Below are positions 36,540 to 47,000 of a DNA stretch of 64,000 nt, piece after piece. Under the pieces are notes generated by a model. It was not told the DNA's origin and did not search any database. It saw nothing but the letters and a program-made list of their open reading frames with translations. This stretch comes from Microcella pacifica (GTDB lineage Bacteria; Actinomycetota; Actinomycetes; Actinomycetales; Microbacteriaceae). Numbering within the stretch: position 1 is the stretch's first letter; each line of letters starts with the position of its first letter. The stretch covers positions 123,148-187,147 of the forward strand of contig NZ_VIKT02000003.1 in the NCBI RefSeq assembly GCF_009371975.2. Direction: 5' to 3'. The position numbers and the translations under genes were made by a program.

Positions 36540-37832
36540 ATGGCCGACCGCGAATACGGATTCAGGACCCGCGCGATCCACGCGGGCAACGTGCCCGACT
36601 CGGCGACAGGCGCCCGCGCCATGCCGATCTACCAGTCGAGCGCGTTCGTCTTCGACTCGACCGAGGATGCCGCCGCGCGCTTCGCCCTGCAGAAGTACGG
36701 CAACATCTACTCGCGACTCGCGAACCCCACCGTGGCGAGCTTCGAGGAGCGCATCGCGAGCCTCGAAGGCGGTCTCGGCGCGGTCGCGACGGCGAGCGGC
36801 CTGAGCGCGCAGTTCGTGACGTTCGCCTCCCTTGCGGGCGCGGGCGACCACATCGTCGCCTCTTCGAACCTCTACGGCGGGTCCATCACGCAGCTTGACG
36901 TAACCCTGCGCCGCTTCGGCATCGACACGACCTTCGTGGCGAGCGACGACCCCGCCGACTACGCCGCGGCGATCATTCCCGGCCGCACGAAGCTCGTCTT
37001 CGCCGAGACCGTCGCCAACCCGAGCGGCGACGTCGCCGACATCGCCGGGCTCGCCGACGTCGCGCACGCAGCCGACATCCCCCTCGTCATCGACTCGACC
37101 ATCGCGACCCCCTACCTGTGCCGCCCCATCGACTGGGGGGCCGACATCGTCGTGCACTCGGCGACGAAGTTCCTCGGCGGGCACGGCACGACCCTCGGCG
37201 GCGTGGTCGTCGAGTCGGGCCGCTTCGACTGGTCGAACCACACCTTCCCGCTCTTCGAGGAGGTCGTGCCGCACTACGGCGGGCTCACGTGGCACGGCAA
37301 CTTCGGCGAGTACGCCTTCCTCACCCGCCTGCGCGCCGAGCAGCTGCGCGACATCGGGCCGGCTCTCGCCCCGCACTCGGCCTTCCTGCTCGCGCAGGGC
37401 GTCGAGACGCTGCCGTACCGCATGCAGGCGCACATCGACAACGCCCGCGCGGTCGCGGAGTGGCTCGACGCCGACGACCGCGTCGAGGCCGTCCACTGGG
37501 CGGGGCTCCCCTCGCACCGCCACCACGAGCGCGCCCAGCAGTACCTGCCGCTCGGGCCGGGCGCGGTCTTCAGCTTCGACGTCGCCGGGGGCCGCGCGGC
37601 TGGCCAGAAGGTCATCGAGAACGTGCAGCTCGCAAGCCACCTCGCCAACATCGGCGACGCGAAGACGCTCATCATCCACCCCGGTTCCACGACGCACGCG
37701 CAGCTCACCGAGCAGCAGCTCGTCGAGGCGGGAATCGGGCCGGGCCTCGTGCGGTTGAGTGTCGGTATCGAGGACGTCGCCGACATCATCGACGACCTCG
37801 ACCAGGCGCTCGACGCTGCGAAGGGAGCATGA
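36540..37832 (+). CDS. metY: O-acetylhomoserine sulfhydrylase
   Basis: 430 residues, Cys/Met metabolism PLP enzyme family. The pyridoxal lysine is in [12 protein letters not shown], preceded by [23 protein letters not shown]. The start [30 protein letters not shown] and the length near 430 point to MetY rather than the shorter MetB or MetZ. It makes homocysteine from O-acetylhomoserine and sulfide. Its stop overlaps the ATG of a small in-frame leader to the CoA-binding protein gene, so both are expressed together. Confidence 0.94.
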   Translation: MADREYGFRTRAIHAGNVPDSATGARAMPIYQSSAFVFDSTEDAAARFALQKYGNIYSRLANPTVASFEERIASLEGGLGAVATASGLSAQFVTFASLAGAGDHIVASSNLYGGSITQLDVTLRRFGIDTTFVASDDPADYAAAIIPGRTKLVFAETVANPSGDVADIAGLADVAHAADIPLVIDSTIATPYLCRPIDWGADIVVHSATKFLGGHGTTLGGVVVESGRFDWSNHTFPLFEEVVPHYGGLTWHGNFGEYAFLTRLRAEQLRDIGPALAPHSAFLLAQGVETLPYRMQAHIDNARAVAEWLDADDRVEAVHWAGLPSHRHHERAQQYLPLGPGAVFSFDVAGGRAAGQKVIENVQLASHLANIGDAKTLIIHPGSTTHAQLTEQQLVEAGIGPGLVRLSVGIEDVADIIDDLDQALDAAKGA

Positions 37833-37834
37833 GG

Positions 37835-38425
37835 ATGTCCGACACCGCTGTTTCTGAGGGTTCCGGTACCGAGACGGTCACGCTCGCCAACGGGCTCACG
37901 TGCGCGATTCCCGCGAGCTCGCCGCTCGCCAAGCTGCTCAAGTCTCAGCGCACCTGGGTGGGGCCCGGCGCGAAGGAGCGGCTGGGCATCCTGCGCCGCG
38001 CGAAGTCGATCGCGATCGTCGGCGCCTCGCCCAACCCCGCGCGCTCCTCGTACTTCGTGGGCACCTATCTGCAGCAGTCGAGTGACTACCGCGTGTACTT
38101 CGTCAACCCGAACGCGAGCGAGATCCTGGGTCAACCCGCCTACCCGGATCTCGCCTCCCTGCCCGAGGTTCCTGACATCGTCGACGTGTTCCGCAAGGCG
38201 AGCGACATCCCCTCCGTGATCGACGACGTGCTCGCCATCGGCGCCTCCACCGTCTGGGTGCAGCTGGGCATCTGGAACGAGGAGGCCGCCGTCTACGGTG
38301 AGGAGCAGGGGCTCACGGTCGTCATGGATCGCTGCATCAAGGTCGAGCACGCACGCTTCCACGGCGGGCTGCACCTCATGGGTTTCGACACGGGCGTGAT
38401 CAGCTCGCGCCGCCAGGTGCGCTGA
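37835..38425 (+). CDS. CoA-binding (YccU-like) domain protein
   Basis: 196 residues: an approximately 50-residue polar leader, then a Rossmann-like CoA-binding domain with SIAIVGASPNPARSSYFVGTYLQ, VYFVNPNASEILGQPAYPDLASLP, VDVFRKASDIPSVIDDVLAIG and VVMDRCIKVEHARF. ATG 37835 is preferred because AGGGAG lies seven bases upstream; an ATG six bases earlier overlaps the metY stop. Linkage to metY is recurrent in actinobacteria. It may sense or store acyl-CoA or CoA persulfide-type species, but its activity is not established. Confidence 0.85.
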   Translation: MSDTAVSEGSGTETVTLANGLTCAIPASSPLAKLLKSQRTWVGPGAKERLGILRRAKSIAIVGASPNPARSSYFVGTYLQQSSDYRVYFVNPNASEILGQPAYPDLASLPEVPDIVDVFRKASDIPSVIDDVLAIGASTVWVQLGIWNEEAAVYGEEQGLTVVMDRCIKVEHARFHGGLHLMGFDTGVISSRRQVR

Positions 38426-38471
38426 CCTCTCCCTCCCGCTCGCACGGCCGTCCAGGGGTCAGACTGGACCC

Positions 38472-39668
38472 ATGACCGAACGCACTCGCCGAACTCGACT
38501 GCGGCGCTCGATCGCGCTCTCGACTGTCGGCGTGCTCCTTCTCGGCGTCGCGGCACTCGGCACCCTCGCGCTCGCGCTCGGGTGGCTCGAGCGGCCCGCA
38601 CGGCAGGCCGGTCACGCCCTCGCGAGCGCCACACCCGCGGCGCCTGTCGTCGGCGTACGCGGCGCTGAGCTCATCGACCGCAGCACCGGTGACACCCTCG
38701 CGCTGCTCGGTGCGAACTGGCCGGGCTTCGAGTACGCGTGCATTCAGGGTCGAGGCCACAACGACGGCGGAGACGTCGATGCGGCCGTCGCCGCCATGAC
38801 CGAGTGGGGAATGACCGCGGTGCGCATCCCGCTCAATCAGGACTGCTGGTTCGACGACCGGCCCGCGATCGCCTTCGGCACGGGCGCCGAGTACCGGGCG
38901 AGTGTGCGCGAATGGGTGGGGCGCCTCACGCAGGCGGGGCTCGTGGTCGTGCTCGACCTGCACTGGAGCGCTCCCGCCGGCGTGCCCGCCGACGGCCTGC
39001 GACCGATGCCCGACGTGGGCTCGATCGAGTTCTGGAGCTCGGTCGCGAGCGAGTACCGCAAGCACCGCGGCGTGATCTTCGACCTCGTCAACGAGCCGCA
39101 CTCGCGCTTCGACACCGACGCCGGGGAGTGGGTGTTCGAGCTCGACTGGTCGTGCTGGGCCGACGGTGGGTGCGCAGTGCCGGTGGAGAACGACCGCGTT
39201 CAGAACCACAGCGGCGAGACCTATACCGCGGTCGGCATGATCGCTCTCGTCGACGCGGTGCGCTCCGCCGGGGCGACGCAGCCACTCGTGCTGAGCGGTA
39301 TCGACTACGCGAACGACCTGCGCGGCTGGGCAGCGGCGGCCCCCGATGACGACCAGCTCATCGCGGGCGTGCACCTCTACCCCGACCAGCGCTGCGCCGA
39401 CCGTGCCTGCTGGGAGCGCGAGCTCGAACCGCTCGCCGACCGAGTGCCCGTCCTGGTCGCGGAGTTCGGGCAGAGCGACGGAGGCGACGTGTTTCTGCGC
39501 GAGGCCTACTCCTGGGCGGAGGGCCACGCGGCCGGTGCACTCGCGTGGGCGTGGTGGGACATCACCGACGAGACGTCACCGGATGCCCGCTTCGCGCTCG
39601 TCGACGGCCCCGACTTCGCCCCGCGCGCCCCCTCGGGCACGGCGCTGCGCGAGCTGCTCGCCGACTGA
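38472..39668 (+). CDS. Membrane-anchored glycoside hydrolase family 5 enzyme
   Basis: 398 residues. An N-terminal signal anchor (ALSTVGVLLLGVAALGTLALALGW) is followed by a GH5 barrel: TAVRIPLNQDCWF, VVLDLHWSAP, the acid/base Glu208 in FDLVNEPH, and the nucleophile Glu331 in LVAEFGQ. Several Cys (Cys90, Cys125, Cys229, Cys234, Cys308, Cys313) suit an extracytoplasmic protein. It should cleave a beta-linked glucan or mannan outside the membrane. No carbohydrate-binding module and no polysaccharide cluster adjoin, so substrate is open. Confidence 0.88.
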   Translation: MTERTRRTRLRRSIALSTVGVLLLGVAALGTLALALGWLERPARQAGHALASATPAAPVVGVRGAELIDRSTGDTLALLGANWPGFEYACIQGRGHNDGGDVDAAVAAMTEWGMTAVRIPLNQDCWFDDRPAIAFGTGAEYRASVREWVGRLTQAGLVVVLDLHWSAPAGVPADGLRPMPDVGSIEFWSSVASEYRKHRGVIFDLVNEPHSRFDTDAGEWVFELDWSCWADGGCAVPVENDRVQNHSGETYTAVGMIALVDAVRSAGATQPLVLSGIDYANDLRGWAAAAPDDDQLIAGVHLYPDQRCADRACWERELEPLADRVPVLVAEFGQSDGGDVFLREAYSWAEGHAAGALAWAWWDITDETSPDARFALVDGPDFAPRAPSGTALRELLAD

Positions 39669-39677
39669 GGGCCGCTC

Positions 39678-41555
39678 TCACTCCTGCCCGGTGAGGTCGT
39701 GCAGGGACGTCACCGGTAGTCCGCAGACGAAGTCCGTGCAGAGATAGGCGGTGGTGCGACCGTCCAGCGCGACCCGATCGGCGAGCAGGGCGAACCCTGC
39801 CGACACCCACTCCGTGGCCTGCGCGCTCGTGACAGCGAGCGCAACAGTTCCGGCGTCGTCCGTTGCGCGCGCGTAGTGCCTGAGGTCGTCGTCGGATGCG
39901 CCCTCGCGGCTCACCACCACGAGCTGTCGTGACGGCCGAGCGAGCGCCGTCGCGACCGCGAGCGTCGCCCCGAACCCGATCGGCCGGGAGACCGCGAGCG
40001 CCCCGAGCGGCCCGACGAGCCCCTCGGCGAGCGAGCGGTAGCGCGGCTCCGCGGTGAGCTGGTGCAGCAGGAGTGCCGCGCGCGAGAGCGCGGCCGTGCC
40101 GCTCGGCGCCGCACCCTCCTGAGGGTCGTCGACCGAGGCGAGCCCGTGGGCGACGAGCGTCGCGTCGTCGCCTCCGGGCGGGCGCACGAGCGGCCCCTGG
40201 CTCTCATCCGGCGGAACGATGCACGCGTCGATGAGCGCGCGCGCCTCACGTGCCCAGCGCACGTCGCCCGTCGTGATCGCGAGCTCGAGCAGGCCCACAG
40301 CGAGGTCGCCGTAGTCCTCGAGCGTCGCCGCGGCATCAGAGAGGCGCCCGTCGCGGCTCGCGCGGGCGAGCCGTGCCCGTCCGTGCTCGTCGTCGGGCAG
40401 CCGGTGACCGGCGAGCAGCTCGTCGGCGAGCTCGACGGCGAGGGCACGGGCGCGCTCGGCCACGCGGGCATTCACGAGACGTCGTCCTGCGACGGCGAGG
40501 CCGCCGATCGCCAGCCCGTTCCACGCTGTGAGCACCTTGTCGTCGAGCGCAGGAGGGTCGACCTCAGCGCGCTCAGCCGCCGTCAGCGAGTAGTAGCCGC
40601 CCTCGCTGCGCTCGCCATCGAGCACGCTCTCGCTGTCCTGCCCCGAGGCGAGCCCACCCGGCACGCGCAACACCACACCGAAGAAGTCGACGATGCCGGC
40701 GGCGGGCTGCTCGAGCCCCGCACGGGCATAGGCCTCGAGCAGGAGCGCGTTGTCGTAGAGCATGCGCTCGTAGTGCGGCTCGCTCCAATCGCGCCGGGTC
40801 GCGTAGCGGAAGAAGCCGCCTTCGACGGGGTCGCACAGCAGGCTCGCGGCGAGTCGCTCGAGGGTGCGCTGCGCGAGCGCAGCCGCGTCGTCGTCTCCCG
40901 TTGAACCCTGCGCCTGCAGGAACAGCAGCACGGGCGCGACCGGGAACTTGGGCGCCCCGCCGAACCCGCCGAACTCGCGGTCCTCGAACCCGATAAGTTC
41001 GGTCACGGCGTCGCCGAGCTGCTCCGCCGTCGGCAGGGCACCTGCGTCGCGGCGGGTGGCCTCGCGCAGAGCATCCTGCAGCCCTTCCGCGCTCTGCAGA
41101 ACGTCGTCGCGACGTTCCGTCCACGCCTCCAGCACCGCCTCGGTCACCTGCCGGAACGACGGGATGCCCTGCATCGGCTCGGGCGGCAGATAGGTCGCCG
41201 CGTAGAACGTGCGGCCCTCGGGCGTCGCGAACACCGTGAGCGGCCACCCGAGCTGCTCGCTGAACGTGCCCGCCGCCGCGAGGTAGGCGGCATCGACCTG
41301 CGGATGCTCCTCGCGGTCGACCTTGATACTCACCACGCGCTCGTTGAGCCACTCGCCCATGGCCGGGTCGCTGAACGTCTCCCGCGCCATGACATGGCAC
41401 CAGTGGCACGTGGCGTAGCCGATCGAGATCATCACCGGTACGTCGCGTCGCCGGGCCTCCACGAAGGCGTCGTGGCCCCACGGCCACCAGTCGACGGGGT
41501 TGTCAGCGTGCGAGCGCAGGTACGGGCTGACGGCGTTCTCGAGTCGGCGAGCCAT
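39678..41555 (-). CDS. DUF255 thioredoxin-like / N-acylglucosamine epimerase-like protein (YyaL type)
   Basis: 625 residues. The N-terminal thioredoxin-like domain has NPVDWWPWG, then [18 protein letters not shown] with the CHWCH motif. It is followed by a long (alpha/alpha)6-type region ([46 protein letters not shown]). Members are known as spermatogenesis-associated protein 20 in animals and YyaL in Bacillus; the biochemical role is not established. ATG 41555 opens with [19 protein letters not shown], the usual family start. Confidence 0.88.
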   Translation of the reverse strand: MARRLENAVSPYLRSHADNPVDWWPWGHDAFVEARRRDVPVMISIGYATCHWCHVMARETFSDPAMGEWLNERVVSIKVDREEHPQVDAAYLAAAGTFSEQLGWPLTVFATPEGRTFYAATYLPPEPMQGIPSFRQVTEAVLEAWTERRDDVLQSAEGLQDALREATRRDAGALPTAEQLGDAVTELIGFEDREFGGFGGAPKFPVAPVLLFLQAQGSTGDDDAAALAQRTLERLAASLLCDPVEGGFFRYATRRDWSEPHYERMLYDNALLLEAYARAGLEQPAAGIVDFFGVVLRVPGGLASGQDSESVLDGERSEGGYYSLTAAERAEVDPPALDDKVLTAWNGLAIGGLAVAGRRLVNARVAERARALAVELADELLAGHRLPDDEHGRARLARASRDGRLSDAAATLEDYGDLAVGLLELAITTGDVRWAREARALIDACIVPPDESQGPLVRPPGGDDATLVAHGLASVDDPQEGAAPSGTAALSRAALLLHQLTAEPRYRSLAEGLVGPLGALAVSRPIGFGATLAVATALARPSRQLVVVSREGASDDDLRHYARATDDAGTVALAVTSAQATEWVSAGFALLADRVALDGRTTAYLCTDFVCGLPVTSLHDLTGQE

Positions 41556-41699
41556 GGCCGACACCCTACGGCCGCGGGCTCACAGACGGGTCGGGAACCG
41601 TGTCGGCGAGCTTCCACCCGCTCGGGAACACCTCACCGGGTCCGGAACGGGCGACGTGCTCCAGAACGGGTGAGATGTGCCGTCAGAGGAGACGGCGCG

Positions 41700-42542
41700 C
41701 TAGAAGTCGGTGGTGTCGGGGTGGGATCCCACGCGCTGGTCGCGGTCGGCGGCGGCGATCGTCGCCATCTCGTCAGCCGAGAGCTCGAAGTCGAACACGG
41801 CGGCGTTCTCGACCATGCGCTCGCGCTGCGTCGTCTTCGGGAACACGATGAGGCCCTCCTGCAGGTGCCAGCGGATCGCGACCTGCTGCACGCTCTTGCC
41901 GTGGCTCGCCGCGATGTCGGTCAGACCGGGCAGCTCGGCGAGCTCGTACTTGCCCTGCCCGAGGGGGCCCCACGACTCGGTGCGGATCCCCCACTGCTCC
42001 TGGTGCGCCCGCAGGGCGCGCTGCTGGAACGCCGGGTGCAGCTCGATCTGGTTGACGACGGGCGACACGTCGGAGACGGCGGCGATGTCGTCGAGGTGCT
42101 TCTCGAGGAAGTTCGAGACGCCGACCGAGCGGGCCTTGCCCGTCTCGCGCAGCTCCACCATCGCCTGCCACGTCTCCACGTGCTTGCCGTACTTCGGCGC
42201 CGGCCAGTGGATGAGGTAGAGGTCGACGTAGTCGAGGCCGAGGCGCTCGAGGCTCGCGTCGAGCGCGGCGGGCGTCGTGTCGGCGCCCTGGTCGCTGTTC
42301 CACAGCTTCGTCGTGATGAACAGCTCCTCGCGCGGGATGCCGCTCTTCGCGATCGCGCGACCCACGCCCTCCTCGTTCTTGTAGACGCGGGCGGTGTCGA
42401 TGTGGCGGTAGCCGACCTCGAGGGCCTCGCTCACGACGCGCTCGGCCTCGTCGGGCTCGACGAGGAACACGCCGAACCCGAGCTGCGGGATCGTCTTGCC
42501 GTCGGAGAGGGTCAGGTTCGGGATAGGAAGTGCGTCAGTCAT
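41700..42542 (-). CDS. Aldo/keto reductase
   Basis: 280 residues. The NADPH-dependent (beta/alpha)8 family shows PQLGFGVFLV, the catalytic Asp and Tyr in RHIDTARVYKNEEGVG, Lys in ITTKLWNSDQG, His in LIHWPAPKYG, and the NADPH-binding region VFPKTTQRERMVENAAVFDFELS. It resembles bacterial 2,5-diketo-D-gluconate reductase-type enzymes. It follows prpC by 34 bases on the same strand, so it may be read from the methylcitrate operon, though no link to propionate metabolism is known. Confidence 0.92.
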   Translation of the reverse strand: MTDALPIPNLTLSDGKTIPQLGFGVFLVEPDEAERVVSEALEVGYRHIDTARVYKNEEGVGRAIAKSGIPREELFITTKLWNSDQGADTTPAALDASLERLGLDYVDLYLIHWPAPKYGKHVETWQAMVELRETGKARSVGVSNFLEKHLDDIAAVSDVSPVVNQIELHPAFQQRALRAHQEQWGIRTESWGPLGQGKYELAELPGLTDIAASHGKSVQQVAIRWHLQEGLIVFPKTTQRERMVENAAVFDFELSADEMATIAAADRDQRVGSHPDTTDF

Positions 42543-42576
42543 CCCGCCATCCTCTCGCACTCGTACGCGACCGCAC

Positions 42577-43707
42577 TCAGGATGCGGCGGGAACGTGCCT
42601 CTCCTCGGGCCCGGTGTACAGACTCAGCGGGCGGATGAGCGCGTTCGCGGCGAGCTGCTCGCGCACGTGCGCCGTCCATCCTGTGACGCGCGCGGCGATG
42701 AACAGGGGCGTGAAGAGCGCCGTATCGAAACCCATGAGGTTGTAGGCGGGGCCCGACGGGTAGTCGAGGTTCGGCTTGATGTTCTTCGCCTCCCCCATCG
42801 CGGTCTCGAGCGCGTTGTACAGGTCGAGCACCTCGGGCCGCTCGTAGTGCTCGACGAGCGTCGCGAGGGCCGCGCGCATCGTCGGCACGCGCGAGTCGCC
42901 GTTCTTGTACACGCGGTGGCCGAAGCCCATGATCTTGCGCTTCTCGGCGAGCGCGGCATCCAGCCAGGCCTGCGCGCCGTCGGCCGAGCCGATCTCCTCG
43001 AAGACGTTCTGCACAGCCTCGTTGGCGCCGCCGTGCAGGGGGCCCTTGAGAGCGCCGATCGCGCCCGTGACCGCCGAGTACACGTCGCTCAGCGTCGACG
43101 CGATGACGCGCGCCGTGAAGGTGGAAGCGTTGAAGGAGTGCTCCGCGTACAGGATCATCGACACGTCGAAGGCCTCGACGACGACGAGCTCGGGCACCTC
43201 GCCGAAGGTCATGTGCAGGAAGTTCGCCGAGTAGCCGAGGTCGTCGCGCGGCTCCACGAGGTCCTCGTCGCGCAGGCGGCGCTGGGCGTAGGCGACGATC
43301 GCGGGCAGCTGCGCCCACATCCGGATGCTCCGCTCGAGCGTGAGGTCGGCATCGATCCACGTGGCGTCGGTCGTCAAGGTCTCATCGAGGGCTCCGAGCA
43401 CGCTCACCGCCGTGCGCACGACGTCCATGGGGTGGGCGCTGAGCGGCAGCGCGTCGATCGCGTCCTTCACGGTCGGGTCGAGGTGCCGCATCGAGCGCTC
43501 GAGCGTCTCGAACTCGGCGAGCTGGCGCTCGTCGGGCAGTTCTCCGTGCCACAGCAGGTAGGCGACCTCCTCGGCCGTGCAGCGCTCGGCGAGCTCGTGC
43601 ACGGGGTAGCCGCGGTACAGCAGCGAGTTGGTCTCGGGGTTCACCTTCGACACAGCAGTCTCGTCGACGACGACGCCCGCGAGCCCCTTCTTGATCTCGT
43701 CCGTCAT
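42577..43707 (-). CDS. prpC: 2-methylcitrate synthase / citrate synthase
   Basis: 376 residues, the short citrate-synthase type. It has EHSFNASTFTARVIAST, GPLHGGANEAV with one catalytic His, FGHRVYKNGDSRVP with the next, and DYPSGPAYNLMGFDTALFTPLF near the end. AAGGAG precedes ATG 43707. Such enzymes condense propionyl-CoA (or acetyl-CoA) with oxaloacetate. Its place after prpD and prpB makes methylcitrate synthesis the main role. Confidence 0.93.
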   Translation of the reverse strand: MTDEIKKGLAGVVVDETAVSKVNPETNSLLYRGYPVHELAERCTAEEVAYLLWHGELPDERQLAEFETLERSMRHLDPTVKDAIDALPLSAHPMDVVRTAVSVLGALDETLTTDATWIDADLTLERSIRMWAQLPAIVAYAQRRLRDEDLVEPRDDLGYSANFLHMTFGEVPELVVVEAFDVSMILYAEHSFNASTFTARVIASTLSDVYSAVTGAIGALKGPLHGGANEAVQNVFEEIGSADGAQAWLDAALAEKRKIMGFGHRVYKNGDSRVPTMRAALATLVEHYERPEVLDLYNALETAMGEAKNIKPNLDYPSGPAYNLMGFDTALFTPLFIAARVTGWTAHVREQLAANALIRPLSLYTGPEERHVPAAS

Positions 43708-43785
43708 GCTGCTCTCCTTCGCTCGGTTCTGCTGATGTCGCAACCGACTGCTGGGTCTAGCGGCCGGTGTAGGGCGAGGCCGCAT

Positions 43786-44682
43786 TCAGCGGCCGTTGTA
43801 GGTATAGATGCTCGCGTCGAAGGCGTTGTACGCCTCGTAGTCGAGCAGCTCGTAGAGCCTCCCCCGAGTCTGCATGCTCGGCACCTCCGCGTCGAGGGTG
43901 CCGTCGGTGAGCAGAGTGTCGAGCCCACGCTCGATCGCCCCGAAGGCGATGCGCAGGAGCGAGACGGGGTGGATGACGAGGTTCACGCCGACATCGTGCA
44001 GCTGCTGGTGCGTGAAGAGTTCGCTCTTGCCGAACTCGGTCATGTTGGCCAAGATCGGCACGTCGACGGCGGCGCGCATCGCCGCGAACTCGTCGAGGCT
44101 CGCCATCGCCTCGGGGAAGATCGCGTCGGCCCCGGCGTCCTGGAGGGCCTTGGCGCGGTCGAGTGCGGCGTCGAGACCCTCCACTCCGCGAAGGTCGGTG
44201 CGGGCCATGATGACGAGGTCTGCGTCGCGGCGCGCGTCGACGGCCGCGCGGATGCGCTTGACCGCCGTGTCGGCGTCGACGACGGCCTTGCCGTCGAGGT
44301 GCCCGCACCGCTTGGGGTTGACCTGGTCTTCGAGGTGGAGGCCCGCGACGCCCGCGTCTTCGAGCTCGTGCACGGTGCGAGCCACGTTCATGGGCTCGCC
44401 GAAGCCCGTGTCGGCGTCGACGAGCGTCGGCAGGTCGCTCATGCGGCTGATCTGGTGCGCGCGCTGGGCGACCTCGGTGAGCGTCGTGAGGCCGATGTCG
44501 GGCAGCCCGAGCTCGGCGGCCATGACGGCGCCGGAGATGTAGGCGCCGTGGAAGCCCTTCTCCTGGATGAGGCGCACGCTCAGCGGCGTGAACGCGCCGG
44601 GCATGACCTGCAGCTCGCCGCTCGCGAGTCCCGCTCGGAAGGCCTGACGGCGCTGCGTGGGCGTGGTGGTCGTCGACAGCAT
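43786..44682 (-). CDS. prpB: 2-methylisocitrate lyase
   Basis: 298 residues of the isocitrate lyase superfamily. The metal-binding DADTGFG lies near residue 90, and the catalytic KRCGH (124-128, Cys126) matches PrpB. MLSTTTTP precedes the barrel. The ATG at 44682 overlaps the prpD stop (TGATG). It splits 2-methylisocitrate into succinate and pyruvate. A short imperfect copy of its last 15 bases lies just downstream at 43757-43771. Confidence 0.94.
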   Translation of the reverse strand: MLSTTTTPTQRRQAFRAGLASGELQVMPGAFTPLSVRLIQEKGFHGAYISGAVMAAELGLPDIGLTTLTEVAQRAHQISRMSDLPTLVDADTGFGEPMNVARTVHELEDAGVAGLHLEDQVNPKRCGHLDGKAVVDADTAVKRIRAAVDARRDADLVIMARTDLRGVEGLDAALDRAKALQDAGADAIFPEAMASLDEFAAMRAAVDVPILANMTEFGKSELFTHQQLHDVGVNLVIHPVSLLRIAFGAIERGLDTLLTDGTLDAEVPSMQTRGRLYELLDYEAYNAFDASIYTYNGR

Positions 44683-46190
44683 CAGAAGAGTCCCTTCGGG
44701 GCGACGGGGACGGGGGCGCTGGGTGTCACGGTGAGGCCGCTGAGCTCGGCGGCGGTCAGCTGCGGCAGCCGTTCGGCGACATCGAGGAAGCGCTCGATCT
44801 CGGTCTCGTCGAGGATGCCCTGCGCGAGCATCCGGAACTTGGCCACGTACTCGGCGCGGCCGAAGGGCCGAGCACCCTGAGGGTGCGCGTCGGCGACGGC
44901 GATCTCCTCGACCACCCGCTCGCCGTTCGTCAACTCGATCTCGATGCGGCCGCCGAAGGCCTTCTCGCTCAGGTCGAGCGAGTGGTAGCGGCGCGTCCAC
45001 TCCTTGTCTTCGACGGTCGTGATCTTCTGCCACAGCTCGACCGTGTCGGGGCGGGCGGCACGCTCGGGCGCGTAGGAGTCGACGTGGTGCCAGCCGCCGT
45101 CCTGCAGGGCTACCGCGACGATGTACGGGATCGAGTGGTCGAGGGTCTCGCGGCTCGCGGTCGGGTCGTACTTCTGCGGGTCGTTCGCGCCGGAGCCGAT
45201 GACGTAGTGCGTGTGGTGGCTCGTGTGCAGCACGATCTGCTGCACGTTCGCGGGGTCGCGCAGTTCGGGCCGCTCGGCGCCGAGGCGGCGCGCGAGGTCG
45301 ATCCAAGCCTGCGCCTGATACTCGGCCGAGTGCTCCTTCGTGTAGCTGTCGAGGATGCTCGTGAGCGGTTCGCCCTTCTCGGGCAGCGGCACCTGGTAGC
45401 GAGCATCCGGGCCACTGAGGAGCCACGCGATGACGCCGTCCTCGCCCTCGTAGATGGGGCTGGGGCTGGTCTGGCCGCGCAGCGCCCGGTCGACGGCCTC
45501 GACGGCCATCTTGCCGGCGAAGGCGGGGGCGTGCGCCTTCCACGTGGAGATCTCGCCCTTGCGCGATTGGCGGGTCGCCGTCGTCGTGTGGAGTGCCTGG
45601 CCGATGGCCTGGAAGATCGTCGCGCTCGGCAGACCGAGGAGGGTGCCGATGCCGGCGGCGGCGCTCGGGCCGAGGTGGGCGACGTGGTCGATCTTGTGCT
45701 CGTGCAGGCAGATGGCACGCACGAGGTCGATCTGAATCTGGTAGCCGGTGAGGATGCCGCGCAGGAGCGCGGCGCCGTCCGCACCCGTGTGCTGGGCGAC
45801 GGCGAGGATCGGCGGGATGTTGTCGCCGGGGTGCGAGTAGTCGGCGGCGAGGAAGGTGTCGTGGTAGTCGAGCTCGCGCACCGCGACACCGTTGGCCCAC
45901 GCGGCCCATTCAGGGCTGACTCGCTGGGTCTGCTCGAGGCCGAAGACGGTGGCACCGGGGCTGTGGGGGTGGGCTTCCGCCTGACCGCGCGCGGCGACGA
46001 CGGGCGCGCGGCCGAGGCTCGCGACGGCGACGGCGGCGTTGTCGATGACGCGGTTGATGACCATGTCGACGGCGGCCTCGTCGAGGGGTCGGGTGGTGTC
46101 GGCGGCAAGGTCGGCGAGGCGGCCGGCGAGCTGCTCGCTCGGGGGCAGGTGCTCGCTGCTCTTGTGGGTGCGGATCTCGTAGGTCTTCAC
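44682..46190 (-). CDS. prpD: 2-methylcitrate dehydratase (MmgE/PrpD family)
   Basis: 502 residues. It has the MmgE/PrpD landmarks [66 protein letters not shown] and the C-terminal small domain with [16 protein letters not shown]. It dehydrates 2-methylcitrate to 2-methyl-cis-aconitate. The GTG at 46190 overlaps the GntR regulator stop (GTGA), so the regulator and all three enzymes form one transcript. Confidence 0.94.
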   Translation of the reverse strand: MKTYEIRTHKSSEHLPPSEQLAGRLADLAADTTRPLDEAAVDMVINRVIDNAAVAVASLGRAPVVAARGQAEAHPHSPGATVFGLEQTQRVSPEWAAWANGVAVRELDYHDTFLAADYSHPGDNIPPILAVAQHTGADGAALLRGILTGYQIQIDLVRAICLHEHKIDHVAHLGPSAAAGIGTLLGLPSATIFQAIGQALHTTTATRQSRKGEISTWKAHAPAFAGKMAVEAVDRALRGQTSPSPIYEGEDGVIAWLLSGPDARYQVPLPEKGEPLTSILDSYTKEHSAEYQAQAWIDLARRLGAERPELRDPANVQQIVLHTSHHTHYVIGSGANDPQKYDPTASRETLDHSIPYIVAVALQDGGWHHVDSYAPERAARPDTVELWQKITTVEDKEWTRRYHSLDLSEKAFGGRIEIELTNGERVVEEIAVADAHPQGARPFGRAEYVAKFRMLAQGILDETEIERFLDVAERLPQLTAAELSGLTVTPSAPVPVAPKGLF

Positions 46191-46930
46191 GGGTTCTCCT
46201 GACGGTCGTGAGAGGTGAGGTGGCTCTGGATGCTCGTGAGCGCGTTATGCAAGTGCAGCCGGGTGGCGGCGACTGCGCGTTCGGGGTCGCCGTCGGCGAT
46301 CGCGTCGGCGATGGCGCGGTGCTCGGCGGCGGCGGTGAGCAGGCGTGCGTCGTCGTCGCGCGCGAGGCGGCGTACGCGCGCGAGGTGCAGGCGCACGCTC
46401 TCGATCGCGGCCGCGAGATAGGTGCTGCGCCCGCCGAGCGCGGTGTCGATGGCGGCGTCGAAGGCGGCGACGAGAGCGTAGTAGCCGTGGCGGCTGGTGT
46501 CGTCGTCGCGAAGGAATTCAACGGTGACGGACCCGAAGCGTGCGGCGAGCGCGCGGAACTCGGCGCGGTCATCGTGGGTCGCGCGGCGCGCGGCGAGGCG
46601 CGCGGCCTGCTCGTCGAGCGTGGTGCGCAGTTCGAAGAGCGCGACGACGTCGTCGGGGTTGATGCTGCTGACGAGGAGAGTGCGGGGGCCGCGCTCCTCG
46701 ACGAGTCCGTCGGCGATGAGTCGTGCGAGTGCTTCGCGCACCGGCGTGCGGCTGACGCCGAGGCGCTCCGCCTGCTGAGCCTCGGTGAGGGGCGTGCCAG
46801 GCGTCAGGGTTCCGTCGACGATCTCGGCGCGCAGCGTCGCGAGGACGCGATCGGCCGCGGAGCGACTGGCGCGTGCACGCGGGCCCGCGCCCGGCGTTGC
46901 GCGCTGCAATCGCTCGCTCGTGTCGACCAT
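46187..46930 (-). CDS. GntR/FCD-family regulator of the methylcitrate operon
   Basis: 247 residues. The N-terminal GntR helix-turn-helix is [50 protein letters not shown]. The C-terminal FCD domain ([45 protein letters not shown]) binds metal and a carboxylate ligand in this family. It lies first in the operon and its promoter region has two GTATACATT sites. Propionate-derived ligand (methylcitrate or similar) is the natural guess. Confidence 0.9.
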   Translation of the reverse strand: MVDTSERLQRATPGAGPRARASRSAADRVLATLRAEIVDGTLTPGTPLTEAQQAERLGVSRTPVREALARLIADGLVEERGPRTLLVSSINPDDVVALFELRTTLDEQAARLAARRATHDDRAEFRALAARFGSVTVEFLRDDDTSRHGYYALVAAFDAAIDTALGGRSTYLAAAIESVRLHLARVRRLARDDDARLLTAAAEHRAIADAIADGDPERAVAATRLHLHNALTSIQSHLTSHDRQENP

Positions 46931-46939
46931 TCCTCTACT

Positions 46940-47000
46940 GTATACATTGTTCGCTACTGAGTCGAGCAAACCCAACCCTACGGTCTATTTCGTATACATT
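46940..47000. promoter_or_regulatory. Paired GTATACATT sites upstream of the GntR-prpDBC operon
   Basis: GTATACATT occurs at 46940-46948 and 46992-47000, exactly 52 bases apart (about five helical turns), each around the palindromic GTATAC. The second lies within the last codons of the upstream ArsR-type gene. FCD-type GntR proteins commonly bind TGTATACA-like sites, so autoregulation is likely. Confidence 0.65.
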
